Below, piece by piece: positions 1 through 9,531 of a DNA stretch of 64,000 nt. Each line of letters begins with the position of its first letter. The first letter of the stretch is position 1. Under the pieces are notes generated by a model. The model searched no databases. It had not been told where the DNA came from and worked only from the letters and a program-made list of their open reading frames with translations. The position numbers and the translations under genes were made by a program. Source of the stretch: an uncultured Clostridia bacterium (lineage in GTDB: Bacteria > Bacillota > Clostridia > Christensenellales > Borkfalkiaceae); assembly GCA_947629665.1 (NCBI GenBank), contig CANREJ010000003.1:1-64000 (forward strand), written 5' to 3'.

Positions 1-33
1 ATATCCTATATTTTTTAGCAAGCTTTTTTATTC

Positions 34-58
34 CCCCCAGTAGTACTGGGGGTTTTGT
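34..58. other. GC-rich inverted repeat CCCCCAGTA-G-TACTGGGGG followed by TTTT
   Basis: Direct reading: near-perfect palindrome ttccccccagtagtactgggggtttt; possible terminator. Confidence 0.4.
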
Positions 59-80
59 TAAGCTTAAAGCAGCCAATTAA

Positions 81-123
81 AGCCGCTTGACTTGCAAAAA
101 TACAAGTTAAGCGGCTTTTTTAT
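81..123 (+). terminator. Rho-independent terminator-like hairpin
   Basis: agccgcttgacttg / caagttaagcggct arms (13/14 pairing plus G-U) followed by a T tract. Confidence 0.65.
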
Positions 124-264
124 TATTAGAAACGAGCAGAACGGGAGAGCGCAAACGCAACACATTTTTGCGTAATTTATAACACGTTGTCGGGAGTCAT
201 ACTTTCCCTTGCGGTGGCAAAAGATTAAAATGGACTGATTAATCTTTCACCGTTTTTATATTAA

Positions 265-1317
265 TTATGCCGCATCCAAATTTATTTTGTAATAAATTTC
301 TATTTTTTGCGGTTGCCCGCTTTCATTCGGTGCGCCGACCACTATTTTATCGAGTAGCTCCAAGCAAAGTTCTCTCGTAACCAAAACGTCGCGCATATGC
401 TTTTTTATCCTTCCGATAAATTCATCTGCATCAATGCTCAACTGTTGAACGGAAGATAATACTTGTTCAAGTTCATTGATTTCAGTGTCCAAATCCTGTC
501 TTTCGGCTGAATATTTTTCAATCAACTTTACGCAAATATCGGCGGGAATTTTGCCTTCGAGTTTCTCTTCAAAAGCCGATTCTATCAAAGAATCAAGTTT
601 TTTGCGCCTTGCCTTATCATTTGCAAGTTCAGTCTGTTTTTCAAACTGCTCCCGCCGCATGAATTGCGTTTGCCTTGAAATAAAATTCTCTTTCACTTCT
701 AATTCGTTTGCAATGATAAATTTTGCCCTTTTCTTTACGTCGTCGCATATTAACTTTTCAATGTCGGCGGCTTTCACATAATGGCTAAAACAAAAAGATT
801 TCCCGTAACGCTTATGTCCGCCGCAATTGAACGCATAAACAATATCTCTTTTCTTGCCGTTCTTCTTTAAGGCATAATACTCCAATTTCATTTTGGAACC
901 GCAATCGGCGCAATACATAAACCCCGAAAGCGGGTGAACAAAACCTGTTCTTGTCTTTTTGCCCTGGCTTACAGACTTTTCAACTTCCCTAACCCTATCC
1001 CAAAGTTCTTTTGAGATAATTGCAGGATGAGCATTTTCAGTAACTATCCAATCCTCTTCGGGGCGCAAAACCGCCTTGTGGTTTTTATACGAAACCGTAG
1101 TTCTCCGTTGAAGTGCAAGATTGCCTATATACGCCGGATTTTGCAAAATCTTTCTTACGCAAAGTTGCGTCCAAAGGTGATAACTTTTAGCTGACAAATA
1201 TTTACCTGTCTGTCGAACCAAATAATCGTGCGGAGTGAGAATTTTCTCCCCATTAAACGTTTCTGCTATCCGTCCCGGAAAAAATCCCTTTGCACGCATT
1301 TCAAATATGCGCTCCAC
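265..1317 (-). pseudogene. Large serine recombinase C-terminal fragment (recombinase domain plus zinc ribbon); N-terminal resolvase catalytic domain missing
   Basis: LQNPAYIGNLALQRR..., zinc-ribbon CADCGSKMKL...YAFNCGGHKRYGKSFCFSHYV, coiled C-terminus; no catalytic Ser domain in this ORF. Confidence 0.85.
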
Positions 1318-1340
1318 AATACCGCTGACTTCTTTATCGA

Positions 1341-1481
1341 CTACATAAGTCCGTTATTGTCGGTACCGAACAAATAACCATAAGGGGCGTGCGACATATT
1401 ACTCTTGCCGATTTTTGCATTAGCCGTAAATATTGCACGGACTTTCCTGCTCGTATTTGCCGCATACCACTCGTTAATCAT
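1341..1481 (-). pseudogene. Frameshifted upstream piece of the same serine recombinase (MINEWYAANTSRKVRAIFTANAKIGKSNMSHAPYGYLFGTDNNGLM*)
   Basis: Manual translation of minus strand; matches the conserved 'NEWYARxTSRKIRAV...APYGY' segment of large serine recombinases, out of frame with the downstream ORF. Confidence 0.75.
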
Positions 1482-1623
1482 TATAGGTCTTTGAAACGGC
1501 TATTCGCGTTATAATTTCATCAATATTTTTCGTTCCGTAGTAATAACTGGTTACGGCAAATTGTCTTTTGCCGATATTTTTGATTGAGTGCTTAATTATT
1601 TTGCTCGTTGTTTCCCCCTCCAT
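1474..1623 (-). CDS. TnpW-like small transposon-encoded protein (49 aa)
   Basis: Manual translation MEGETTSKIIKHSIKNIGKRQFAVTSYYYGTKNIDEIITRIAVSKTYND*; resembles TnpW family (KxIGxxxYxVxSxF...E...I). Confidence 0.5.
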   Translation of the reverse strand: MEGETTSKIIKHSIKNIGKRQFAVTSYYYGTKNIDEIITRIAVSKTYND

Positions 1624-2421
1624 TAAAATAAATTTAAGTATTGAAATTTCTCATATTAAATCCTCCGCATTTCAATTTGCGTTTCATATCGCTTTATAAG
1701 CACTAAATTTTATATCTATGCCGCAGGCTGTTCTTTCAATCCCGAAATTACCTCTCTATGAGCGGGACGCTTAACCTTATATCTGCCCTGCCGGCATTAC
1801 TTTTTATATATGATTTTTATAAAAATTTATGGCCCTCTTAAATTTATCATTGTGTCCTCCTTTAATGTTGTTAGTCGCGGGTTTCCCGCTTGCTTTACCA
1901 AAATGCCGTTGTGGCATTTTTCTTAACCTGCCTGAAAATTTTGCCAAAGTGCAACAGTTTTCGGTATTCATCTAGTCCACTCAAAGCATAAAAATTCATT
2001 GACTTTTTAGCTGATGGAAAGAGCAGAAAGTGGGATTTTTCAAAGAAAAAGGTAAGCAGGATAAGGAAGGTGGGATAATTCCACCTTCGGGGTCAAATTG
2101 CGGGAAACCCGCATTTGTGTTTTTGCCATGCTTAAAACAAAAAATTTCCATAACAATTCCCTTCACTTGGTAGGCAAGTAAGAGGCTCCTTTCACAACCA
2201 TTTTTAAAAAATTCTTTATGCCCTACAATAGGTAGCCAAATGACAAGCCGAAAAGTTTACATTTTTACAAAACTTTCACCCAACTTTATTTTCGCCTTTT
2301 CAAGACAACGAAAAAGCCGCTGACTGCTTCTCCGCAAATCACCGACTTTAACCGAATTTGGTATTTTATATCACCCCATGTTGGTTAGACATTCTATAAA
2401 ACTGTTTTTTTAAAATTCGTA

Positions 2422-4365
2422 TCAGATTTGGTGTTCTTTTAAAATGCCGCACTTATAGCAGATTATCAATTCTTTTAAATCGGAAATCAACTCCTGCATT
2501 TCCCTACCCTTATCAGTATCGGCAATACGCAAGCGGTTATTGGTTGTATCGACCACTTCCGTAACAGAATGTATATCGCTTTCATTCAACACGGCGTCGT
2601 TTACCGATACAAACGGCTCATGGGCAACAAGTTTTAGTCCATGAGAATTAAAAACCAAAGTGTAACCTGCTATACCCGTAACGTCCCTGTAAACCTCTGA
2701 AAAGCCGCCGTCGATTATTATGACCTTGCCGTTGCAGTGTACGGGACGCTGCCCCTGCCGCACTTTAACGGGAACATGTCCGTTTATTATATGACCGGAA
2801 GCGAAGTCCAATCCGAATTCGTCAAATATCATTTTTACTTTTTCCGAATCGTTATAAACTGTATAATAGCTGTTTTTGCGTTCCTCCTTGGCGCTTTCGT
2901 CGGAAAGAAAATATCTTTCGAACGTAGCCATTTTTTCTTTTCCAAACAGCGGCGATGAAGGACATGCCCACATGTAATATAAAACGTCTTTGCCGTAATC
3001 CCTTGCTTTTTTTACCTTTGAATAACGTGCAATGCGTGCCCACTTTTCGAGTTCGTCGAAAAGCGCCTTACCTTTAACCTCTTTACCGTCCAATGTAACG
3101 GATAAAAAGTCTCCTTCCCCGTTAAAAGGCACACATCCGTGATAAAGCAGATTTCCGTTGTAAATGCGGTAAGTACTTCCCCTGTTATACAGAAACTCAA
3201 CGTGCCGTTGCAGTCTTTCGGATTGTGCGAAAGAGGCTTCCAAATGCCGCATTACCTCCTCTTCTTCCGCGGTAAGGCTGTAAGGATTATCGCTTTGCAG
3301 TGTGGGAAAATTTTTATCCAGAAGTTTATATTCTTTGCCGTCAATTGTTACCGTACCGTTTTGTTTATTGATATTTTCCAGAATACATCTGTTGGCCATT
3401 CCAAACTCAGTATGTTTTTTGCCAAGTTGCCCTTCGAGTTTGAGCAAAATTATAGTAATGGCTTTATGTACTTTGGTATAGATATATTTTTCGTTTTCAT
3501 TGTCGCTGTCCATTACGAACGGTTCGCAAGGGTCATTGGCATAAGTTTCGATTGCAAAAGAAATAAGCGGCACAAGATTGATACCGTATCCGTTTTCAAT
3601 GGTGTTTAAGTTGCCGTTTTTAACCGCAAGCCTTATAACCGAAGCGATGCATGCATGACTGCCGCAAGCCGCGCCCATCCATTCGACGTCGTGGTTGCCC
3701 CACTCTATATCCACCGAATGATAACCGATAAGCCTCTCCATTACGTGTTCCGCACCGTTTCCTCTGTCAAATATATCCCCCAAAACATGTAACCGCTCTA
3801 TGGCAAGCGTTTGAATAAGGCGGCAAAACTCGGATATGTATGCCTTTGCACTCTCCGTTTCTATGATAGCTTGGATTATCTCACCGTAATACAATTTTTT
3901 GTCGGGGACTTCGGCGCGTTCGGATAAAAGCTCGTCAATAATATACTCGTATTCAGGTTTGACTGCGGCCTTGACTTTTATACGGTTATACTTGGACACC
4001 ATTCTTCGCGTTATGCGTATAAGATATAAAAGAGTCTGCTTGCACCAACCGTAAAAATCTTTTTCGGTTTTTTCGATAAGCTCTAATTTTTCTTCCGGAT
4101 AGTAAATAAGCGTGCAAAGCGATTTTTTTTGCTTTTTGGTAAGTTCTTCGCTAAACTCGTCGTCTACCTTTTTTGCTATGGAACCCGAACCGTTTTTTAA
4201 AATATGGTTGAACGCCTCATACTCGCCATGGATATCGGAAATAAAGTGTTCGGTACCTTTTGGCAGATTTAAATTGGCTGAAAGATTTATAATTTCAGAG
4301 GCTGCTTTACGGGCTGTGGGAAAGGTATTGGAAAGTAACTTTAAATATTTTTGGGAATTCATCAT
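2422..4365 (-). CDS. fbp: Fructose-1,6-bisphosphatase, class III (Firmicutes type)
   Basis: HFISDIHGEYEAF, GDIFDRGNGAEHVMERL, WGNHDVEWMGAACGS metallophosphoesterase motifs; 647 aa. Confidence 0.95.
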   Translation of the reverse strand: MMNSQKYLKLLSNTFPTARKAASEIINLSANLNLPKGTEHFISDIHGEYEAFNHILKNGSGSIAKKVDDEFSEELTKKQKKSLCTLIYYPEEKLELIEKTEKDFYGWCKQTLLYLIRITRRMVSKYNRIKVKAAVKPEYEYIIDELLSERAEVPDKKLYYGEIIQAIIETESAKAYISEFCRLIQTLAIERLHVLGDIFDRGNGAEHVMERLIGYHSVDIEWGNHDVEWMGAACGSHACIASVIRLAVKNGNLNTIENGYGINLVPLISFAIETYANDPCEPFVMDSDNENEKYIYTKVHKAITIILLKLEGQLGKKHTEFGMANRCILENINKQNGTVTIDGKEYKLLDKNFPTLQSDNPYSLTAEEEEVMRHLEASFAQSERLQRHVEFLYNRGSTYRIYNGNLLYHGCVPFNGEGDFLSVTLDGKEVKGKALFDELEKWARIARYSKVKKARDYGKDVLYYMWACPSSPLFGKEKMATFERYFLSDESAKEERKNSYYTVYNDSEKVKMIFDEFGLDFASGHIINGHVPVKVRQGQRPVHCNGKVIIIDGGFSEVYRDVTGIAGYTLVFNSHGLKLVAHEPFVSVNDAVLNESDIHSVTEVVDTTNNRLRIADTDKGREMQELISDLKELIICYKCGILKEHQI

Positions 4366-4386
4366 ATTTTATTGGATTTTAATTTT

Positions 4387-4418
4387 TAAGGGTCAGGGCA
4401 AATATCCCCGACCCTATT
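4387..4418. terminator. Intergenic hairpin between uxuB-type SDR and fbp
   Basis: agggtcaggg-caaatat-ccccgaccct stem, one mismatch; modest T-richness on either side. Confidence 0.4.
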
Positions 4419-4440
4419 TTACTTTAATTGACTATAAATT

Positions 4441-5289
4441 TTAAACGCCGCTGTACGACGAGAACCCACCGTCGATTGGAATACATACCCCCGTTACAAA
4501 ACCGGCTGCCTCACTGCTTATAAGATAGAGCGTCGCGCCAACCAGATCGTCGACCACCCCGAACCTGCCCATTGGCGTAGCCGCAAGAATTTTTCCTGTT
4601 CGCGCCGTGGGAGTGCCGTCGTCATTCCACAGGAGTTTTTCGTTCTGCTTTGTGGAGAAGAACCCCGGAGCGATTGCGTTTACACGGATACCTATATGCG
4701 AGAAGTGTACCGCAAGCCACTGCGTAAAGTTGGATATTGCCGCCTTTGCGCCCGAATATGCGGGGATTTTGGTGAGCGGGGTATATGCGTTCATAGACGA
4801 AATGTTTAATATGTTACAGTCTTTTCTACCTACCATATCCTTGGAGAACACCTGCGTAGGCAAGAGCGTGCCGATAAAGTTGAGATTGAACACAAACTCC
4901 ACGCCCGACTGTTCTAAATCGAAGAAGGTTTTAATTCCCTTTGTTTCGTCGCCAAGCTCGGCATACTCGTTGTCGGTCGTGGCCCGCGGATTGTTGCCGC
5001 CGGCGCCGTTGATCAAAATGTCGCACTTACCGAAAGTTTTTAAAACTTCATCGTGACACTTTTCGAGAGATTCTTTTATAAGCACATTGGCCTCAAATCC
5101 CTTTGCCTTATAGCCTTCGGCAACCAACGTTTCGGCAAACTCCTGCGCCTTCTCCGCGTCTCTGTCAAGAATCGCCACTTTTGCGCCGCATTGAGCAATA
5201 GCCTTTGCTAGATGAGAACATATCACGCCCGCCGCGCCTGTTATTACTACCACTTTGTCTTTTAAATTAACGCTAAAAGGTAATTTCAT
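4441..5289 (-). CDS. uxuB: SDR oxidoreductase, probable D-mannonate oxidoreductase (fructuronate reductase)
   Basis: Rossmann SDR motifs (VVITGAAGVICSHLA, NILNISSMNAYTP, YSGAKAAISNFT); adjacent to uxuA. Confidence 0.8.
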   Translation of the reverse strand: MKLPFSVNLKDKVVVITGAAGVICSHLAKAIAQCGAKVAILDRDAEKAQEFAETLVAEGYKAKGFEANVLIKESLEKCHDEVLKTFGKCDILINGAGGNNPRATTDNEYAELGDETKGIKTFFDLEQSGVEFVFNLNFIGTLLPTQVFSKDMVGRKDCNILNISSMNAYTPLTKIPAYSGAKAAISNFTQWLAVHFSHIGIRVNAIAPGFFSTKQNEKLLWNDDGTPTARTGKILAATPMGRFGVVDDLVGATLYLISSEAAGFVTGVCIPIDGGFSSYSGV

Positions 5290-5300
5290 TTTTAATCTCC

Positions 5301-6341
5301 TTATTTGTTTTGTAAATCCTTTTTTACTGCTTCGAATAATCCGCTGAGATATGCAGCTCCCATAGCCCTGTCAAACAGTCCGTAACCGGGTTTTGCATCC
5401 TCGCCCCACACGTTTCTGCCGTGGTCGGGTCTGAGATATCCGTTAAAGCCGTTTTCCTCCAAAGCCTTTACTATCGCATATATGTCCACGTTTCCGCAGT
5501 CCGTCATATGACCGTTTTCGTAAAAGTCGGTTTCGGAAGTGTATTTCAGCTGTCTTAAATGCGCAAAGTATATCCTGTCTGCATATTTTGCCGCCATCCT
5601 GGGCAAATCGTTGAATCTGCCTGCACCCAAAGAACCCGTGCAGAAGGTTATTCCGTTGTGTTTGTCGGGCACGGCTTTGAACAGCTTGTCGTAGTCTTCT
5701 TCGCGGCCGACTATCCTCGGCAAACCGAATATATCCCAAGGAGGATCGTCGGGATGAACGGCAAGATTTACGTCCGCCTCGTTGCACGCGGGCATAACTG
5801 CTTTTAAAAAGTATACAAAGTTATCAAACAGCTTTTCGTGAGTCATACCCTCGTATTCTTTCAGCAACCCGTTCAGTTCTGTGGGCGTATAGCTTTCATC
5901 CCAACCCGGCAAACGCAAGTTGTGTTTATCGAGTTTGGCAAAGTCCTCTTCGCTGTATGAAAGCGAAGTGGCTCCGTCTGTATGCTTATAGTATAAATTG
6001 GTGCGGAACCAGTCGAATACAGGCATAAAGTTATAGCAGATGCACTTGACGCCCGCCTTGCCGCAGTTGATTATATTTTGCTTGTACGCTTCTATGTATT
6101 TATCCCTTGTGGGTTTACCGAGTTTAATATCCTCGTGCACGGGCACGGACTCTATAACTTCCATCTCCAACCCTGCATCATTACACAGTTTTTTAAGATG
6201 TAACAGCTTGTCCATACCCCAAACCGCACCCACAGGTTCATCGTATACGGCCGTAACCACGCCCGTCATGTCCTGTATCTGTTTGATATAGTTCAAAGGT
6301 ATGCAATCCTTCTCCCCGTACCACCTGAACGTCATTTTCAT
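5301..6341 (-). CDS. uxuA: Mannonate dehydratase
   Basis: MKMTFRWYGEKDCIPLNYIKQI...GVKCICYNFMPVFDW...HPDDPPWDIFGLPRIV...GYLRPDHGRNVWGE. Confidence 0.95.
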   Translation of the reverse strand: MKMTFRWYGEKDCIPLNYIKQIQDMTGVVTAVYDEPVGAVWGMDKLLHLKKLCNDAGLEMEVIESVPVHEDIKLGKPTRDKYIEAYKQNIINCGKAGVKCICYNFMPVFDWFRTNLYYKHTDGATSLSYSEEDFAKLDKHNLRLPGWDESYTPTELNGLLKEYEGMTHEKLFDNFVYFLKAVMPACNEADVNLAVHPDDPPWDIFGLPRIVGREEDYDKLFKAVPDKHNGITFCTGSLGAGRFNDLPRMAAKYADRIYFAHLRQLKYTSETDFYENGHMTDCGNVDIYAIVKALEENGFNGYLRPDHGRNVWGEDAKPGYGLFDRAMGAAYLSGLFEAVKKDLQNK

Positions 6342-6374
6342 AACTTTAACCTCCTTGATTGATTTAATCCGGCT

Positions 6375-7010
6375 TTAAACGGCCGTTAATAATATATCTT
6401 TAAAAGTATTTATAGAGATATCTGTTTTTTCGTAGCATGCGGCGCAACCTATGCCAATTGTAACAAAGCCGCCGGCTTTGCCCGCATCAATACCTGCTTC
6501 CGCATCTTCGACTATGTAACAGTCCTGACTTTTTAAACCGAGAAATTCCGCCGCTTTAAGAAACACCTCGGGATTGGGTTTGGAATACTTTATATTGTTG
6601 CCGTCGGAAACGGCGTCGAAGTATTTTTTTAAATCGCACTTTTCGAGTATGAGCGATGTATTCTTTGACGAGGAGCCTACGGCAAGTTTGTAGCCGCGAC
6701 TTTTGAGTTCTTCCAATGTTCGGCGTACCTCATTCGATACGTCGGAGGGTGTCATGTTTTCAAGTAATTTACGGTAAACACTGTTCTTTTCTTCCGCAAA
6801 TTTAATCTTTTCTTCTTCGGAATAAGTTTTATCTCCCAAAGACAAAATTATTTCCAAACTCTCCATTCTGGACACGCCGCGAAGCCTATCGTTGACACTT
6901 TCGTCGAAAGGTATACAAAGTTTATCGGCAACCGTCTTCCACGCCTCATAATGATACTTATCCGTAAAGCACAAAACGCCGTCCAAATCAAAAATAAACG
7001 CCTTCTTCAT
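6375..7010 (-). CDS. pgmB: Beta-phosphoglucomutase (HAD superfamily)
   Basis: FDLDGVLCFTDKYHYEAWKTVAD...LRGVSRMESLEIIL...AVGSSSKN...SKPNPEVFLKAAE...VEDAEAGIDAG. Confidence 0.88.
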   Translation of the reverse strand: MKKAFIFDLDGVLCFTDKYHYEAWKTVADKLCIPFDESVNDRLRGVSRMESLEIILSLGDKTYSEEEKIKFAEEKNSVYRKLLENMTPSDVSNEVRRTLEELKSRGYKLAVGSSSKNTSLILEKCDLKKYFDAVSDGNNIKYSKPNPEVFLKAAEFLGLKSQDCYIVEDAEAGIDAGKAGGFVTIGIGCAACYEKTDISINTFKDILLTAV

Positions 7011-7020
7011 TTTCAGTTCC

Positions 7021-8706
7021 TCAGTATTTAAGATATTCTTTACCGCAGAAAGGGTCTACGGGACTTACGCCCGTAAAAGGACTCCGCCCCAAAAGTTTTT
7101 CCACCGCCGCTTTTATTGCATCGTCATGGTTGGAATAGGCGTTGATGTACGTCCTTATTTGGGGTGCGTCCAACAGCGCATAGGGATTGCCGTGGCTTAT
7201 GTAAACCACCGGCACTTCCGCCGTGAACCACGGGCAGTTATTACCGTTTCCGAAAAACGTATACCACTGATAGCGGTTTGTTACTTGATTGGAAGCATTC
7301 TGCATGTTACCTACATACAGCACGGCGTCGTACTTTCTTTTAAATGTTTCAACACTGAAATCCATATTGCCGAAATCTTCGCGCCTATACACCGACACCG
7401 AAAATCCCGCCCTTTCAAGCAACTCCTTATATGTTTTTTCAATGTGTCCACTCGACGGATTTTCGCCTAAAACTTCAAGCAATAATTTTTTTGTCTTTTT
7501 GGGACTGAGAGGCAAAGCGTTTTGTGTATCCTTTACAAGGGTAACCGACTTATCCGCACATTCTTTTGCCCAAGCCCTATGCGTCTTATTATTCAAAATT
7601 TCAAGCGCGGTATCACCGGGAACTATTTTAGTCCTGTCTGTTTTATTTAATCCCAGCGCCGCCTTCATTCCAAGAATACGCGTCAACGCTTCGTCAAGCC
7701 GCTTTTCGGACAAAATCCCGCTTTCGTAACCGGCCTTCATATAGGCGAAATCTTCGCCCAAATCTTTATTGAAAAGAAACAAATCACAACCGCTTTCTAT
7801 TGCGTACGGCACGCTGACGCGCCTTGGATTTACTACGCCGAATCCCACCATGCAGGTTGAATCCGTAACTATAACGCCGTTAAAGCCGAGTTTTTCCCTT
7901 AAAAGTCCTTTAAGCAAAGCCGGAGATTGTGTGGCAGGTATAAGCATATTTTTCTTTTGGCCGCTTATCTGCTCTTCATACGCCGGCTGGGCGATATGCC
8001 CCACCATTACTGTCATAACGCCGGCGTCTATAAGTCCCTTGTATACTTTGCCGTAAGTTTTATCCCACTCCTCGCACGTAAGCGAATTTACCGAACAAAG
8101 TATATGCTGGTCTACTTCGTCTACGCCGTCGCCGGGGAAGTGCTTTATTGCAACCGCAACGCCCTCCTCATCCGCACCGCGTTTATATGCCAGACCGCAT
8201 TTTAAAACAAAGTCGGCGTTGTTTCCATATGTACGGGTATTGGTTATAGGGTTGTGGTAATTTAAATCGATATCTACTACGGGCGCAAAGCTCCAATTGC
8301 AACCGACGGCTTTGGCCTCGGAACACGAAATTTTTCCGAGACGGTACGCCTGTTCGCTGTCGCCCGTCGCGGCAACGGACATCTGGCTACCGAAATACGT
8401 TCCGTCCGAAGCTATGCCCGCGCCGCCGAATTCGAGATTTGCGCCTATAAGTAGCGGAACTTTGCTGTGAGTTTGCATGTAGCGGAAAGTTTCCTGCAAC
8501 TCTTTTCCGCTACCGTGGCGATACATAACTCCGCCTATATGATAGCGTAAAAGCGCGTTTTCAAGATAAGACGGGTTTGTTTCATAGCCAATAGGAACAA
8601 AAAGTTGCCCTATCTTTTCATCCGGGGTCATTTTGCTTTTTGTGTCCTGCACCCACGCAATATCTTCGTCGTTTAAATTGAATGGGGATTTTTTCAGATC
8701 AATCAT
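7021..8706 (-). CDS. Glycoside hydrolase family 3 protein, NagZ-type (His acid/base motif)
   Basis: KHFPGDGVDEVDQH loop, GVIVTDSTCMVGF nucleophile region, C-terminal GH3 domain. Confidence 0.88.
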   Translation of the reverse strand: MIDLKKSPFNLNDEDIAWVQDTKSKMTPDEKIGQLFVPIGYETNPSYLENALLRYHIGGVMYRHGSGKELQETFRYMQTHSKVPLLIGANLEFGGAGIASDGTYFGSQMSVAATGDSEQAYRLGKISCSEAKAVGCNWSFAPVVDIDLNYHNPITNTRTYGNNADFVLKCGLAYKRGADEEGVAVAIKHFPGDGVDEVDQHILCSVNSLTCEEWDKTYGKVYKGLIDAGVMTVMVGHIAQPAYEEQISGQKKNMLIPATQSPALLKGLLREKLGFNGVIVTDSTCMVGFGVVNPRRVSVPYAIESGCDLFLFNKDLGEDFAYMKAGYESGILSEKRLDEALTRILGMKAALGLNKTDRTKIVPGDTALEILNNKTHRAWAKECADKSVTLVKDTQNALPLSPKKTKKLLLEVLGENPSSGHIEKTYKELLERAGFSVSVYRREDFGNMDFSVETFKRKYDAVLYVGNMQNASNQVTNRYQWYTFFGNGNNCPWFTAEVPVVYISHGNPYALLDAPQIRTYINAYSNHDDAIKAAVEKLLGRSPFTGVSPVDPFCGKEYLKY

Positions 8707-8714
8707 ATCTTCAT

Positions 8715-9530
8715 CTACTTAAAATTTTTTGTGAATTGTTCTTTGAAATCTAATTTTTTGCCGCTTACAAAACCTTCGAGCACGTTGCCGATGTTACGCC
8801 AACTTTCTTTTTCGCGGTTTACCAAAATCGGATAAAACGAAACACTGTTCTTTTCCGCCGCCTCCAAATCGCCCTGCGCATCGCCAACCATTACCACGTC
8901 CGACGGTTCGTAACCTTTTTTAATGAGTTCGGCTATACAGTACGCCTTACTGCCGTCCTGTTGGGTAGTTATGCAATCGGTAAGTTCCAAAAGTTTACAG
9001 CGTTCCCACTCCTCTTTCACCGCAGCAAAATTGGCCGAAGAAACAATAGCAATGTCAAATGTAGCGCGCGCTTCTTTAAGAGCCTCACGTACGCCCTCAA
9101 AAGCCTTTTTCTCATCGGCGGGCAACGCCACAATCGCCGCATTGGTCTGCTGCGACCACAAAAGCGCTCTTTCGAAAATATCTCCGCCGCCCTCTTCAAT
9201 CTTATTTTTGAGGGAGCTTTCTGAAAGCTCTTTGGCACCGTCGGCCCACTCTTTAAAAGCCAGGCACTCTGCGTCTACGGGGTTGAGCTCGCATAAAATC
9301 TGTGCCAGCCCCTTGAATCTGTTTATCCCGCGGGTTATCTCGTATAAATTAATATCGTTCCACCTGTCGAGAACGGCCTGAACGTTTTCCGTTATATTGA
9401 ACACTTCTGCAAATTTCGGGCCGAAACACTTTATGTGCTTAATGTTCATTGTGTCCATTGCACAGCCGTCGCTGTCGACGCAAAGTAAATATTTTTTTGT
9501 TTTTTTAAATATTGAAAGAGGACAAGACAT
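8715..9530 (-). CDS. HAD-family hydrolase
   Basis: CVDSDGCAMDTM (DxD motif I), VMVGDAQGDLEAAEKN motif IV. Confidence 0.75.
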   Translation of the reverse strand: MSCPLSIFKKTKKYLLCVDSDGCAMDTMNIKHIKCFGPKFAEVFNITENVQAVLDRWNDINLYEITRGINRFKGLAQILCELNPVDAECLAFKEWADGAKELSESSLKNKIEEGGGDIFERALLWSQQTNAAIVALPADEKKAFEGVREALKEARATFDIAIVSSANFAAVKEEWERCKLLELTDCITTQQDGSKAYCIAELIKKGYEPSDVVMVGDAQGDLEAAEKNSVSFYPILVNREKESWRNIGNVLEGFVSGKKLDFKEQFTKNFK

Positions 9531-9531
9531 G

